A stretch of DNA of 64,000 nt from the NCBI GenBank assembly GCA_017744365.1, contig JAGIBL010000009.1, positions 62,001-126,000 of the forward strand, written 5' to 3'. This DNA is from Nocardioidaceae bacterium. GTDB lineage: Bacteria; Actinomycetota; Actinomycetes; Propionibacteriales; Nocardioidaceae. Below are positions 17,061-25,582 of the stretch, in pieces; the first letter of the stretch is position 1, and each line of letters opens with the position of its first letter. The notes under the pieces are model-generated. The model was not told the DNA's origin. It ran no database searches and worked only from the letters and a program-made list of their open reading frames with translations. Made by a program: the position numbers and the translations under genes.

Positions 17061-18197
17061 ATGACCTCCGCCCACACCGCCGTCCGGCTGCAGGCCGTCT
17101 CCGCACCGGACCAACCCGACGTCACCCCCGCTCTCGAGGAGCTGTACCGGGGGTTCGAGCAGGAGCTGCTGGTCCCCCTGTGGACCGAGATCGGCGACCT
17201 GATGCCCGCGCACCCGCGCTCGCGCGCGGTTCCGCACCTGTGGAGGTGGGCCCACCTGGTCGGCCTCGCCGAGCGCGCCGGCGAGCTGGTGCCCGTGGGT
17301 CGCGGCGGCGAGCGGCGCGCGATCGCGCTGGCCAACCCGGCGCTGGGCGGCCGCCCGTTCGCCACCCCGACGCTGTGGGCGGCGATCCAGTACCTGATGC
17401 CGGGCGAGGACGCCCCCGAGCACCGGCACACCCAGCACGCCTTCCGGTTCGTTGTCGAGGGCTCCGGGGTCTGGACGGTCGTCGGCGGCGACGCGGTCCC
17501 GATGAATCGCGGCGACTTCCTCCCCCAGGCCGGCTGGAACTGGCACGCCCACCACAACGCGACGGACGAGCCGATGGCGTGGGTCGACGGCCTGGACATC
17601 CCGTTCCAGTACGTGACCGAGACGCAGTTCTTCGAGTTCGGCCGAGACGAGCTCAGCGCCGCCGAGCGGACCACGCCGGAACGTTCCCGCTCCGAGCGGC
17701 TCTGGGCCCATCCGGGCCTGCGCCCGGTCGGCGTCGGCGAGGTCAGGCCGGGCACGCCGCTGCTCTCCTACAAGTGGGAGCACACCGACCGCGCCCTGAC
17801 CGACCAGCTGGCCGTCGAGAGGGAGGGCTTCGGCGGGACCGTCGAGCCCGGCCACGCCGCGGTCCGCTACACCGACCCCTCCACCGGAGGCGACGTGCTC
17901 CCGACGATCCGAGCCGAGCTGCACCGCGTGGTCCGCGGCGTCGAGACCGCGCCGGTGCGCGAGACCGGCTCCAGCGTCTACCAGGTCTTCGACGGCTCCG
18001 GCACCGTCACCGTCGGCGACCAGACCTGGTCGGTCAGCCGCGGCGACCTGTTCGTGGTGCCGGCCTGGCAGGCGTTCTCGGCCCGCTCCGAGGCCGGCGA
18101 CACCGACTCCGACTCCGGGGCTCTCGACCTGTTCCGGTTCAGCGACGCCCCTGTCTTCGAGGCCCTCGGGCTCGATCGCCAGGAGACCGTCCGATGA
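17061..18197 (+). CDS. Gentisate 1,2-dioxygenase (cupin)
   Basis: A 378-residue bicupin. The N-terminal cupin carries the iron site in PEHRHTQHAFRFVVEGSG (HxH), preceded by LWAAIQYLMPGE; the C-terminal cupin (SSVYQVFDGSGTVTVGDQTW, GDLFVVPAWQAF) is degenerate, as is common in the family. The enzyme opens the gentisate ring between C1 and C2 to give maleylpyruvate in the cytosol. It leads an operon with the two enzymes that process maleylpyruvate and with the hydroxylase that makes gentisate, which strongly supports the assignment over salicylate or 1-hydroxy-2-naphthoate dioxygenase. Confidence 0.9.
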   Translation: MTSAHTAVRLQAVSAPDQPDVTPALEELYRGFEQELLVPLWTEIGDLMPAHPRSRAVPHLWRWAHLVGLAERAGELVPVGRGGERRAIALANPALGGRPFATPTLWAAIQYLMPGEDAPEHRHTQHAFRFVVEGSGVWTVVGGDAVPMNRGDFLPQAGWNWHAHHNATDEPMAWVDGLDIPFQYVTETQFFEFGRDELSAAERTTPERSRSERLWAHPGLRPVGVGEVRPGTPLLSYKWEHTDRALTDQLAVEREGFGGTVEPGHAAVRYTDPSTGGDVLPTIRAELHRVVRGVETAPVRETGSSVYQVFDGSGTVTVGDQTWSVSRGDLFVVPAWQAFSARSEAGDTDSDSGALDLFRFSDAPVFEALGLDRQETVR

Positions 18198-19021
18198 GGC
18201 TCGCGACCCTGCGCACCGAGCAGGGCACCCGCGCGGTCCGGCTCGAGGGCGACCGGCTGGTCGACCTGGACGCCGCCGACCTCGGCGAGCTGCTCGCGCG
18301 GCCCGGCTGGCGGGACGCGGCCGGCACCGGTGCGTCGTACCCGGTCGAGGGCGCGGACTTCGCGCCGGTGGTGCCGAACCCGTCGAAGGTCGTCTGCGTC
18401 GGTCACAACTACACCCACCACATCAAGGAGATGGGGCGCGAGCTGCCGTCGTACCCGACGCTCTTCCCGAAGTTCGCCGACACCCTGATCGGGGCCCGCG
18501 ACGACATCGTCAAGCCCGCCGAGACCGACGCCCTCGACTGGGAGGTCGAGCTGGTCGTGGTCATCGGCGCTCCCGTACGACGGGCGACCGGCGCCGAGGC
18601 CGAGGCGGCGATCGCCGGCTTCACGGTGATGAACGACGTCTCCGTCCGCGACTGGCAGTTCCGCACGATCGAGTGGACCCAGGGCAAGATCTGGGACTCC
18701 TCGACGCCGGTCGGGCCGTACCTGGTCACCCCGGACGAGCTCCCCGGCGGCGTCCGCCCGGCACTCGAGGTCAGCACGACGGTCGACGGCCAGGTCATGC
18801 AGCGCGACGACACCGGAACGCTGCTGTTCGACCCGGTGGCCCTGGTCGAGTACGTCTCCACCGTCGTGCGGCTCAACCCGGGCGACCTGATCGCGACCGG
18901 CACCCCCGCCGGCGTCGGGCACGCCCGCGACCCGCAGGTCTACCTGACCCCGGGCCGGACGGTGGTCACCGAGATCGAGGGCCTCGGCGCCTGCGTCAAC
19001 CGGGTCGTCGAGGAGGCGTGA
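18194..19021 (+). CDS. Fumarylacetoacetate hydrolase-family protein, likely fumarylpyruvate hydrolase
   Basis: A 275-residue FAH-fold hydrolase. Seen are VCVGHNYTHHIKEMG, the metal-binding acidic cluster in DWEVELVVVIG, FTVMNDVSVRDWQ, KIWDSSTPVGPYL and the late LIATGTPAGVG. In this operon the expected reaction is cleavage of fumarylpyruvate to fumarate and pyruvate, the last step of the gentisate route. The ATG overlaps the stop of the dioxygenase gene (ATGA) and its own stop overlaps the next start (TGATG), so stoichiometric co-translation is likely. Confidence 0.9.
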   Translation: MRLATLRTEQGTRAVRLEGDRLVDLDAADLGELLARPGWRDAAGTGASYPVEGADFAPVVPNPSKVVCVGHNYTHHIKEMGRELPSYPTLFPKFADTLIGARDDIVKPAETDALDWEVELVVVIGAPVRRATGAEAEAAIAGFTVMNDVSVRDWQFRTIEWTQGKIWDSSTPVGPYLVTPDELPGGVRPALEVSTTVDGQVMQRDDTGTLLFDPVALVEYVSTVVRLNPGDLIATGTPAGVGHARDPQVYLTPGRTVVTEIEGLGACVNRVVEEA

Positions 19022-19644
19022 TGGCCCGCACCACCGACGACGCCCGGCGCTGGGTACGCACCGGGCAGGAGCTCCTCGACGCGGCGGTCGCCGGGCTCGA
19101 CGAGGAGTCGTTCTCGGCGCCGAGCCTGCTGCCCGGCTGGACCCGCCGGCACCTGGTCGCCCACCTCGCCGGCAACGCCGAGGCGCTGGGCAACCTGGCC
19201 ACCTGGGCCGCGACCGGGGTGGAGACCCCGATGTACGCGTCCGCCGAGGAGCGGGCCGCCGGCATCGAGCGCGGCGCGCGGATGTCCGCCGCCGAGCTGG
19301 CCGGCTGGCAGGCACGCGCCGCGGCTGCCCTGGACCAGGGCCTGCACGAGCTCGGCGAGGAGGAGTGGGGCCGCGACGTGCGCACCGCCCAGGGCCGGCT
19401 GCTGCCGGCGACCGAGATCCCCTGGCTGCGGGCGCGCGAGGTGCTGGTGCACGCCGTCGACCTCGACCTCGGCACCCGCTTCGCCGACCTGCCCGCCGAC
19501 TTCCTGGAGGCCCTGGTGGCCGACATCACCGCGCGCCGCGGCGAGGTCCCCTCCGTCGAGGGGCCGCTGCCGGAGGTCGCTGCCTGGCTGGCCGGACGAC
19601 CGCACGCCCTGACCGACGCCCCGGACCTCGGTCCGTGGCTCTGA
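19021..19644 (+). CDS. Maleylpyruvate isomerase, mycothiol-dependent (DinB-like) type
   Basis: A 207-residue DinB-fold enzyme that should convert maleylpyruvate to fumarylpyruvate. LLPGWTRRHLVAHLAGN carries the first metal histidine and REVLVHAVDLDLG the later Glu/His pair, as in the mycothiol-dependent isomerase known from Corynebacterium. The thiol cofactor is characteristic of Actinobacteria, so the gene is also evidence for the host group. It sits exactly between the hydrolase and the hydroxylase of the same pathway. Confidence 0.9.
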   Translation: MARTTDDARRWVRTGQELLDAAVAGLDEESFSAPSLLPGWTRRHLVAHLAGNAEALGNLATWAATGVETPMYASAEERAAGIERGARMSAAELAGWQARAAAALDQGLHELGEEEWGRDVRTAQGRLLPATEIPWLRAREVLVHAVDLDLGTRFADLPADFLEALVADITARRGEVPSVEGPLPEVAAWLAGRPHALTDAPDLGPWL

Positions 19645-19660
19645 GACCCGAGGACCCCTG

Positions 19661-20914
19661 ATGAGCAGCTCACCCCTCCCGGACGTCGTCGTCGTCGGCG
19701 GCGGCATCGGCGGCCTCGGCGCGGCCTACGCGCTGACCCGCCAGGGACTCCGCGTCCGCGTCCTGGAGCAGGCACCGGAGTTCGGCGAGGTGGGCGCCGG
19801 CATCCAGGTCGCCCCCAACTGCACCCGGATCCTGCACGACTACGGCCTGCTCGAGGAGGCCAAGGAGCTCGGCGTCGTGCCCCGGGCCATGGTGATGCGC
19901 GACGCCCTCGATGCCAGCGAGCTGACCCGGCTCGACCTGGTCGACCTGGAGCGGCGCTACGGCTTCCCCTACCTGGTGATCCACCGCAGCGACCTGCACG
20001 GGCTGTTCCTGCGGGCCTGCCGGCGGGTCGGGGTCGAGCTGGTCACCGACGCGCACGCGACGTCGTACGAGAACACCCCGGCAGGGGCACGGGTCACGCT
20101 CGCGAACGGCGACGTCCACGAGGCGACGGTCGTCCTCGCCGCGGACGGCCTGCACTCGGTCGCGCGGGCACTGCTCGTCGACGACGAGCCGGTCTCCTCC
20201 GCGTACGTCGCCTACCGGGGCACCGTGCCCGTGGCCGAGACCACCGGCCGCCCGGTGGACCTCTCCGAGGTCGTCGTGTACGTCGGACCGCGCTGCCACT
20301 TCGTGCACTACGGCCTGCGCGGCGGCGAGCTGCTCAACCAGGTCGCCGTCTTCGAGTCGCCCAAGGCGCGCGCGGGCATGGACGACTGGGGCACCCCCGA
20401 CGAGCTCGACGCCGCCTTCGCCGGGACCTGCGACGCGGTCCGCGCCGGGATCCCGCACATGTGGCGGGACAAGTGGTGGCGGATGTACGACCGCGACCCG
20501 ATCGCGACCTGGGTGACCGGCCGGATCGCCCTGCTCGGCGACGCCGCGCACCCGCCGCTGCAGTACATGGCACAGGGCGCGATCATGGCGATCGAGGACG
20601 GCTGGGGCCTCGCCGAGCACGTCGCCCGGCTCACCGGGGCCGGCGGACGCGTCGACTGGGACGCCGCGCTGGCGGCGTACGAGGCCGTCCGCCCCGAGCA
20701 TTGCCGCCGGGTGGTGCTCACCGCCCGCGCCTGGGGAGAGCTGTGGCACCTCGGCGGCGAGCCGCGGGAGCGCCGCAACGCCCTGCTGCGCGGTCGCGAG
20801 CCGCACGACTACACCTACACCGACTGGATCTACGGCCCGACCGCCCTGTTCCCCGAGGACGAGCCGCCGATGTACCCGGTGGTGCCGCTCGCCGACGCCG
20901 CGCCGGCTCGCTGA
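19661..20914 (+). CDS. 3-hydroxybenzoate 6-hydroxylase (FAD-dependent)
   Basis: A 417-residue class A flavoprotein hydroxylase. The FAD motif GGGIGGLGAAYAL is at residues 13-25, the dinucleotide-contact AADGLHSVAR is central, and the second FAD motif is LLGDAAHPPLQYMAQGA. Length and the C-terminal DYTYTDWIYGP resemble actinobacterial 3-hydroxybenzoate 6-hydroxylases, which use NADH and O2 to make gentisate. It follows the isomerase gene by 16 bases. A salicylate 5-hydroxylase role is less likely because those are multicomponent enzymes. Confidence 0.85.
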   Translation: MSSSPLPDVVVVGGGIGGLGAAYALTRQGLRVRVLEQAPEFGEVGAGIQVAPNCTRILHDYGLLEEAKELGVVPRAMVMRDALDASELTRLDLVDLERRYGFPYLVIHRSDLHGLFLRACRRVGVELVTDAHATSYENTPAGARVTLANGDVHEATVVLAADGLHSVARALLVDDEPVSSAYVAYRGTVPVAETTGRPVDLSEVVVYVGPRCHFVHYGLRGGELLNQVAVFESPKARAGMDDWGTPDELDAAFAGTCDAVRAGIPHMWRDKWWRMYDRDPIATWVTGRIALLGDAAHPPLQYMAQGAIMAIEDGWGLAEHVARLTGAGGRVDWDAALAAYEAVRPEHCRRVVLTARAWGELWHLGGEPRERRNALLRGREPHDYTYTDWIYGPTALFPEDEPPMYPVVPLADAAPAR

Positions 20915-20919
20915 TCCAC

Positions 20920-20934
20920 TTCTGTCCTACGGAA
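20920..20934. promoter_or_regulatory. Candidate IclR operator upstream of aldehyde dehydrogenase
   Basis: TTCTGTCCTACGGAA lies six bases after the 3-hydroxybenzoate hydroxylase stop. Its left part repeats as TTCTGTCCTGCG at 20951-20962, 31 bp (about three helical turns) away. Both are in the 102-bp gap before the aldehyde dehydrogenase gene, suggesting separate IclR control of that gene by one of the two flanking regulators. Confidence 0.5.
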
Positions 20935-21016
20935 ATATCTCCCACTCAGATTCTGTCCTGCGCGAGGGTGGAGCGTGCCCGGCATCCGGCCCGGCGCAGT
21001 CACCGTGGAGGAAGAG

Positions 21017-22519
21017 ATGAACCGACCGACGCCCGTCACCGATGCCCGCACCCGCCGGGCCGCCGAGATCGCCGCGCTGGTCGGACGCGAGTGGCGGCTT
21101 CTCGTCGGCGGCGAGCTGGTGCCCGCCACCGGCGGCGCCACCTTCAAGGTCAGCGACCCGTTCACCCAGCAGGTCATCGCCGACGTCCCGGACGCCGCGC
21201 CGCAGGACGTCGACCGGGCGGTCGAGGCAGCCGCCGCGGCGCTCCCGGGATGGCGCGCCACGCCGGCCCTGCGGCGCGCCGAGCTGGTCCGCCGGTTCGC
21301 CGACCTGGTCGAGCAGCACGGCGAGGAGCTGGCCCTGCTCGACACGGTGGACGCGGGCTCGCCGATCTCCAACGCGCGGTTCGACGTGGAGATCGCGCTG
21401 GCGCAGATGCGGATGTTCGCCGGCTTCGCCCTGGAGATGAAGGGCGCGACGATCCCGGCCAGCGAGAACCTGCACCTGACCGTCCGCGAGCCGGTCGGGG
21501 TGACCGCGAAGATCTTCCCCTACAACCACCCGCTGATGTTCGCCTGCCGGATGGCCGCCCCGCTCGTCGCCGGCAACCCCGTGGTCGCCAAGCCGCCGGA
21601 GGCCGCGCCGCTCTCGACGCTGCGACTGGCCGAGCTGGCCCGCGAGGTGTTCCCGCCCGGCGTCGTCAACGTCGTGGTCGGCAACGGTCCGGCCGCACCC
21701 GACCGGCTGGTGCGCCACCCGGCCGTGCGGCGGATCGGCTTCATCGGCTCCGAGCCCACCGGGCGCGCCATCCAGCGGGCCGCGGCCGAGACCGGCGTCA
21801 AGCAGGTGACCCTCGAGCTCGGCGGCAAGAACGCGATGGTGGTCTTTGCCGACGCTGACCTGGACAAGGCCGCGGCCGGGGCGGTCGCGGGCATGAACTT
21901 CACCTGGTCGGGCCAGTCCTGCGGCTCCAACTCGCGCCTGCTGGTGCACCGGTCGCTGCACGACGAGCTCGTCGACCGGGTGGTCGCGCTGGTCGAGGCG
22001 CGCACCATCGGCGATCCGCTGGAGGCAGGCTCGGAGCAGGGCACCATGATCGACCGCGCCCAGTTCGACAAGTCGATGTCCTACCTCGACATCGCCCGCG
22101 CCGAGGGCGCACGCGTCCGCACCGGCGGCGGCCGTCCCGAGGGCGAGGAGTTCGCGGGGTCGCTCTTCGTCGCGCCGACCGTCCTGGTCGACGTCGCGCC
22201 GGATTCGAGGATCGCCCGCGAGGAGGTCTTCGGCCCGCTGCTCTCGGTGATCCCCTTCGACACCGAGGAGGAGGCGGTCGCGATCGCGAACAGCGTCGAG
22301 TACGGCCTGACCGGGAGCGTGTGGACCCGCGACCTGGACCGCGCCGTCCGGGTCGCGCGGGCGCTGGAGGCCGGCTTCGTCTGGGTCAACGGCTCCTCCC
22401 AGCACTTCCTCAACGTGCCGTACGGCGGCGTGAAGGGCTCCGGCGTCGGTGGCAAGGAGGAGTGCCTCGAGGAGCTGCTCTCCTACACCGAGGAGAAGGT
22501 CGTCAACATCATGGCCTGA
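21017..22519 (+). CDS. NAD(P)-dependent aldehyde dehydrogenase
   Basis: A 500-residue ALDH-superfamily enzyme oxidising an aldehyde to the acid. The catalytic glutamate is in TLELGGKNAM and the nucleophilic cysteine in WSGQSCGSNSR; FPYNHPLMFACRMAAPLVAGN and the C-terminal NVPYGGVKGSGVGGKE are family-typical. The start has GGAGG five bases upstream. Next to a 3-hydroxybenzoate/gentisate operon it could make 3-hydroxybenzoate from the aldehyde, but that is inference; an own control region with IclR-like sites separates it from the operon. Its stop abuts the convergent iclR stop with no gap. Confidence 0.9.
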   Translation: MNRPTPVTDARTRRAAEIAALVGREWRLLVGGELVPATGGATFKVSDPFTQQVIADVPDAAPQDVDRAVEAAAAALPGWRATPALRRAELVRRFADLVEQHGEELALLDTVDAGSPISNARFDVEIALAQMRMFAGFALEMKGATIPASENLHLTVREPVGVTAKIFPYNHPLMFACRMAAPLVAGNPVVAKPPEAAPLSTLRLAELAREVFPPGVVNVVVGNGPAAPDRLVRHPAVRRIGFIGSEPTGRAIQRAAAETGVKQVTLELGGKNAMVVFADADLDKAAAGAVAGMNFTWSGQSCGSNSRLLVHRSLHDELVDRVVALVEARTIGDPLEAGSEQGTMIDRAQFDKSMSYLDIARAEGARVRTGGGRPEGEEFAGSLFVAPTVLVDVAPDSRIAREEVFGPLLSVIPFDTEEEAVAIANSVEYGLTGSVWTRDLDRAVRVARALEAGFVWVNGSSQHFLNVPYGGVKGSGVGGKEECLEELLSYTEEKVVNIMA

Positions 22520-23311
22520 CTAGAGGCCGAGCGCGGTCACGTCGTTCTGGAGCTCGTGCTGGCTGGCCTGGATGAGCTGGATCGACTCGGGCGCCAGCAG
22601 CTCGCGGAACCGCGCCGACGGCGCCGAGACGGACATCGAGGCGATCGCCCGGCCGGTGGCGTCGCGGAGCGGCACGGCGACCGCGCTGACGCCCTTCTCG
22701 GTCTGCTCGTTCGTGGTGGCGAAGCCGTTGCGGCGGCAGGCCTTCAGCTCGCGCAGCAGGCGGGCCAGCTCTCGGTCGCCGAGGGCGTCGCCCATCGCGT
22801 CCGCGCCGGTGCCCTGGTAGAGCCGGCGCAGCGTCTCGTCGGGCAGGTCCGCGAGCAGTGCCTTGCCGCCGGCCGAGGTGCTCGCCGGGAGCACCGCGCC
22901 CATCCGGGAGACGATGCGCAGCGTCCGGTTGCCCTCCTGGCTCCACAGGAAGTGGATCTTGGTGCCCACCCGGACGACGAGGTTGGCGGTCTCGCCGGTG
23001 CGGTTCGACAGCAGCTCGAGGTGCGGAACCGCGACGTCGCGCAGCTGCCGGGTCCAGGACAGCCCCACCGGACCCACTCCGAGCGCGAGCCCGGGACGGT
23101 AGGCCTTGGACTCGTCCTGCACCGCGAAGCCGTGGAAGACGAGCATCGACATCAGCCGGTGCACCGTCGACTCGGCGACGCCCAGGTCCCGCGCCGCGGT
23201 GCGCAGCCGCAGCTCCCCCTCGTCGCGCAGCATCTGGATCAGCCGCAGCGCGCGATCGACCGAGGACACCATGTACGCCGGCACTTCGCGGGACTTCTCT
23301 GGCTTCTGCAT
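22520..23311 (-). CDS. IclR-family regulator (3 of 3)
   Basis: A 263-residue IclR regulator with N-terminal helix-turn-helix (LGVAESTVHRLMSMLVFHGF, about residues 35-55) and a GAF-like ligand domain (STSAGGKALLADLP, NEQTEKGVSAVAVPL). It lies between an aldehyde dehydrogenase (convergent) and a ribose-type ABC transporter (divergent), and may control either. No ribosome-binding site precedes the ATG at 23311; a TTG at 23341 would add ten residues. A candidate operator covers the ATG. Confidence 0.88.
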   Translation of the reverse strand: MQKPEKSREVPAYMVSSVDRALRLIQMLRDEGELRLRTAARDLGVAESTVHRLMSMLVFHGFAVQDESKAYRPGLALGVGPVGLSWTRQLRDVAVPHLELLSNRTGETANLVVRVGTKIHFLWSQEGNRTLRIVSRMGAVLPASTSAGGKALLADLPDETLRRLYQGTGADAMGDALGDRELARLLRELKACRRNGFATTNEQTEKGVSAVAVPLRDATGRAIASMSVSAPSARFRELLAPESIQLIQASQHELQNDVTALGL

Positions 23312-23318
23312 CTCAGAA
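23304..23318. promoter_or_regulatory. Candidate IclR operator over the iclR start codon
   Basis: TTCTGCATCTCAGAA, extendable to CTTCTG-N5-CAGAAG, spans the start of the divergent iclR gene. A second TTCTGCA begins 30 bp away at 23334, the same spacing seen for the pair at 20920/20951. The 89-bp gap also holds the promoter of the ABC transporter genes that start at 23401. Confidence 0.45.
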
Positions 23319-23400
23319 GTATCTGGTCTTGGTTTCTGCAAGACAACACAGTGGTGAAACCGGCGTGACGGTCGTCACTCCCCCAGGAACGAGGTCTCCG

Positions 23401-24372
23401 ATGGACAACAGCACCCCGCTCGCATGGCGGTCGCTCGGCTACCGCTACGGGATCGTCGCGGTCTGGGTCGTCGAGTTCGCGGTCTTCGCCCTGCTGGCCC
23501 CGGACACGTTTCCGACCACGGCGAACCTGACCTCGCTGCTCAGCTCGCAGGCGGTCCTGCTGCTGCTCGCGCTGGCCCTGGTGCCGACGCTGGTGACCGG
23601 TGAGATCGACCTCTCCATCGCGGGCACGATGACCGTCACGGCCACCATGACCGCGCAGCTGAACGCCGTGCAGGGCCTGAGCATCTGGACCGCCGTCGCC
23701 GTCGGGCTGGCCACCGCGGCCGCGGTCGGCCTGGTCAACGCGTTCCTCGCCGTGCGGATCGGCGTCGAGAGCATCATCGTCACCCTGGGCATGGGCACGC
23801 TGCTGATCGGGCTCTCGGTCTGGATCAGCGACTCGCTCACGATCAGCGGCGTCTCGCCAGCGCTCGGCGACCTGCTGAACACCCCCGTGCTGCGGGTCAA
23901 CACGGCCTTCTACCTGGCGATCGGCGTGGGCGTGGCGATGTGGTTCGTCTACCGCCACACCGTGTTCGGCCGCGGCGCGGTGTTCATCGGCAAGAACGCC
24001 GAGGTCGCCCGGCTCTCCGGCTTGCCGGTGGCCCGGACCAAGGTGCTGAGCTTCGTCGCCACCGCCCTGCTGGCAGGCGCCGCCGGGATCGTCGTCGTCG
24101 GGATTGCGGGCGGCCTGCAGCCCACCTCGCTGCAGACGCTGCTGCTGCCCGCCTTCGCCGCCGCGTTCCTCGGCTCCGCGATCGTCGAGCCCGGCACCTC
24201 CAACCCGGTCGGCACCATGATCGCCGTCCTGTTCCTCGCGACCGGGATCAGCGGCCTGGTCCTCGTCGGCCTGGACGCCTGGATCCGCGACGTCTTCTAC
24301 GGCGCCGCCGTCGTCGTCGCCGTCACCGTCTCGCGGATCGCCGCGATGGCCGCCCCGTCGGGGCGTGCATGA
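23401..24372 (+). CDS. Ribose-type (CUT2) ABC transporter permease
   Basis: A 323-residue permease of the RbsC/branched-chain permease-like family, with about eight to ten hydrophobic spans. The signature region GRGAVFIGKNAEVARLSGLPVARTKVL, the loop that meets the ATPase, and the early VTGEIDLSIAGTM are diagnostic. It would form the homodimeric channel for a sugar or sugar-like solute. AGGAACGAGG lies upstream of the ATG. It is the first gene of a seven-gene rightward set ending at 33308. Confidence 0.92.
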   Translation: MDNSTPLAWRSLGYRYGIVAVWVVEFAVFALLAPDTFPTTANLTSLLSSQAVLLLLALALVPTLVTGEIDLSIAGTMTVTATMTAQLNAVQGLSIWTAVAVGLATAAAVGLVNAFLAVRIGVESIIVTLGMGTLLIGLSVWISDSLTISGVSPALGDLLNTPVLRVNTAFYLAIGVGVAMWFVYRHTVFGRGAVFIGKNAEVARLSGLPVARTKVLSFVATALLAGAAGIVVVGIAGGLQPTSLQTLLLPAFAAAFLGSAIVEPGTSNPVGTMIAVLFLATGISGLVLVGLDAWIRDVFYGAAVVVAVTVSRIAAMAAPSGRA

Positions 24373-24413
24373 GCTCGGGCCACCCCTCACCGCACCTCAC
24401 CAAGGAGAAGCCG

Positions 24414-25577
24414 ATGTCCCCTGCACCACGGAGCACCGCACGCGCGGCCCGGCTCGTCAGCACCCTGTCCGTGCTCGGCCTCACCGCCGTCCTGGCCGCC
24501 TGCGGCGCGCAGTCCCAGGCCGACTCCGGCAGCACGGGCAGCGTCCCGGCCGAGGTCACCGCGAGTGTCACCGCGCACCGCGGACCGGTCCAGGCGTCGT
24601 ACACCGGCAGCGCCTTCGACGTCTCCGGCCTGCGCGGCAAGCGGGTCTGGTGGGTGACGCAGTACGCCGGCAACCCGTTCCTGGCGAGCATCGGGCGCAA
24701 CCTCACCGAGGCTCTGGGCAGTGTCGGCGTCGAGGTCACCACCTGCGACGGCAAGGGCAACCCGGTCGACGCCGGCGCCTGCATCCGCCAGGGCATCGCC
24801 CAGCACGCCGATGCGATCCAGGTCGACGGCCCCGAGCCCACGACGTACGGCGAGTCGCTGGCCGCCGCGGCCAAGGCGGGCATCCCGGTGCTCTCCGGCG
24901 CCGCCGTCGACGTGACCACCACGCCGCTGTTCTCCGGCCTGGCCGGTCAGACCAGCCAGCCGTTCGGCCTCACCGGCGAGCTCGCCGCGGACTGGATCGT
25001 CCAGGACTCCGGCGGCAAGGCCGACGTGCTCTTCCTGACCGCCCCGGATGTGGTCGGCTCGGTCTCGGAGCAGAAGGCGTTCGCGGCCCGGCTCGACCGG
25101 ACCTGCCCCGACTGCTCGCTGAGCGTCAAGGGCGTCACGCTCGCGAACTGGGCCAACGACCTCGGCCCCACCACGAGCTCGGAGCTGGTCAAGAACCCGC
25201 GGATCACCTACGTGGTCCCTGCCTTCGACCCGATGACGCAGTTCACCGACCCGGCGATCCTCCAGGCCGGCCGCAACGACGTGAAGGTCGTGACGGTCAA
25301 CGGCAACCTGCCGTTCCTGCAGGAGCTGCGGAAGGGCTCGCCGATCAAGGCGATGGTCGGCATCGACCTCGACGCCCTCGCCTACCTGGAGGCCGACCAG
25401 CTGCTGCGCGCGATGGCCGGGCAGCCGACCCTGACGAAGGTGGTCGCGCCGGTGCGGATCTTCGACAAGACCAACGTCGGCGACCTCAAGCTCGACGGCA
25501 AGGCCGCGGACGACGGCTCCTGGTACGCCGGCAGCGGCGCCTCCGCGGACCTGTTCGCCCGGCTCTGGAAGCGGTGA
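24414..25577 (+). CDS. Sugar-type ABC transporter substrate-binding lipoprotein
   Basis: A 387-residue periplasmic-binding-protein type I. The lipoprotein signal ends with LAAC at Cys30. The mature part begins with the hinge-fold strand KRVWWVTQYAGNPFLASIG and shows DAIQVDGPEP and GIPVLSGAAV, as in ribose/xylose-type binding proteins. Four further cysteines (TCDGKGNPVDAGAC, RTCPDC) could make two disulphides, unusual for this group. The start has AAGGAG six bases upstream. The ligand is not predictable; downstream enzymes suggest a keto or lactam compound as well as a sugar. Confidence 0.9.
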   Translation: MSPAPRSTARAARLVSTLSVLGLTAVLAACGAQSQADSGSTGSVPAEVTASVTAHRGPVQASYTGSAFDVSGLRGKRVWWVTQYAGNPFLASIGRNLTEALGSVGVEVTTCDGKGNPVDAGACIRQGIAQHADAIQVDGPEPTTYGESLAAAAKAGIPVLSGAAVDVTTTPLFSGLAGQTSQPFGLTGELAADWIVQDSGGKADVLFLTAPDVVGSVSEQKAFAARLDRTCPDCSLSVKGVTLANWANDLGPTTSSELVKNPRITYVVPAFDPMTQFTDPAILQAGRNDVKVVTVNGNLPFLQELRKGSPIKAMVGIDLDALAYLEADQLLRAMAGQPTLTKVVAPVRIFDKTNVGDLKLDGKAADDGSWYAGSGASADLFARLWKR

Positions 25578-25582
25578 TCCCG

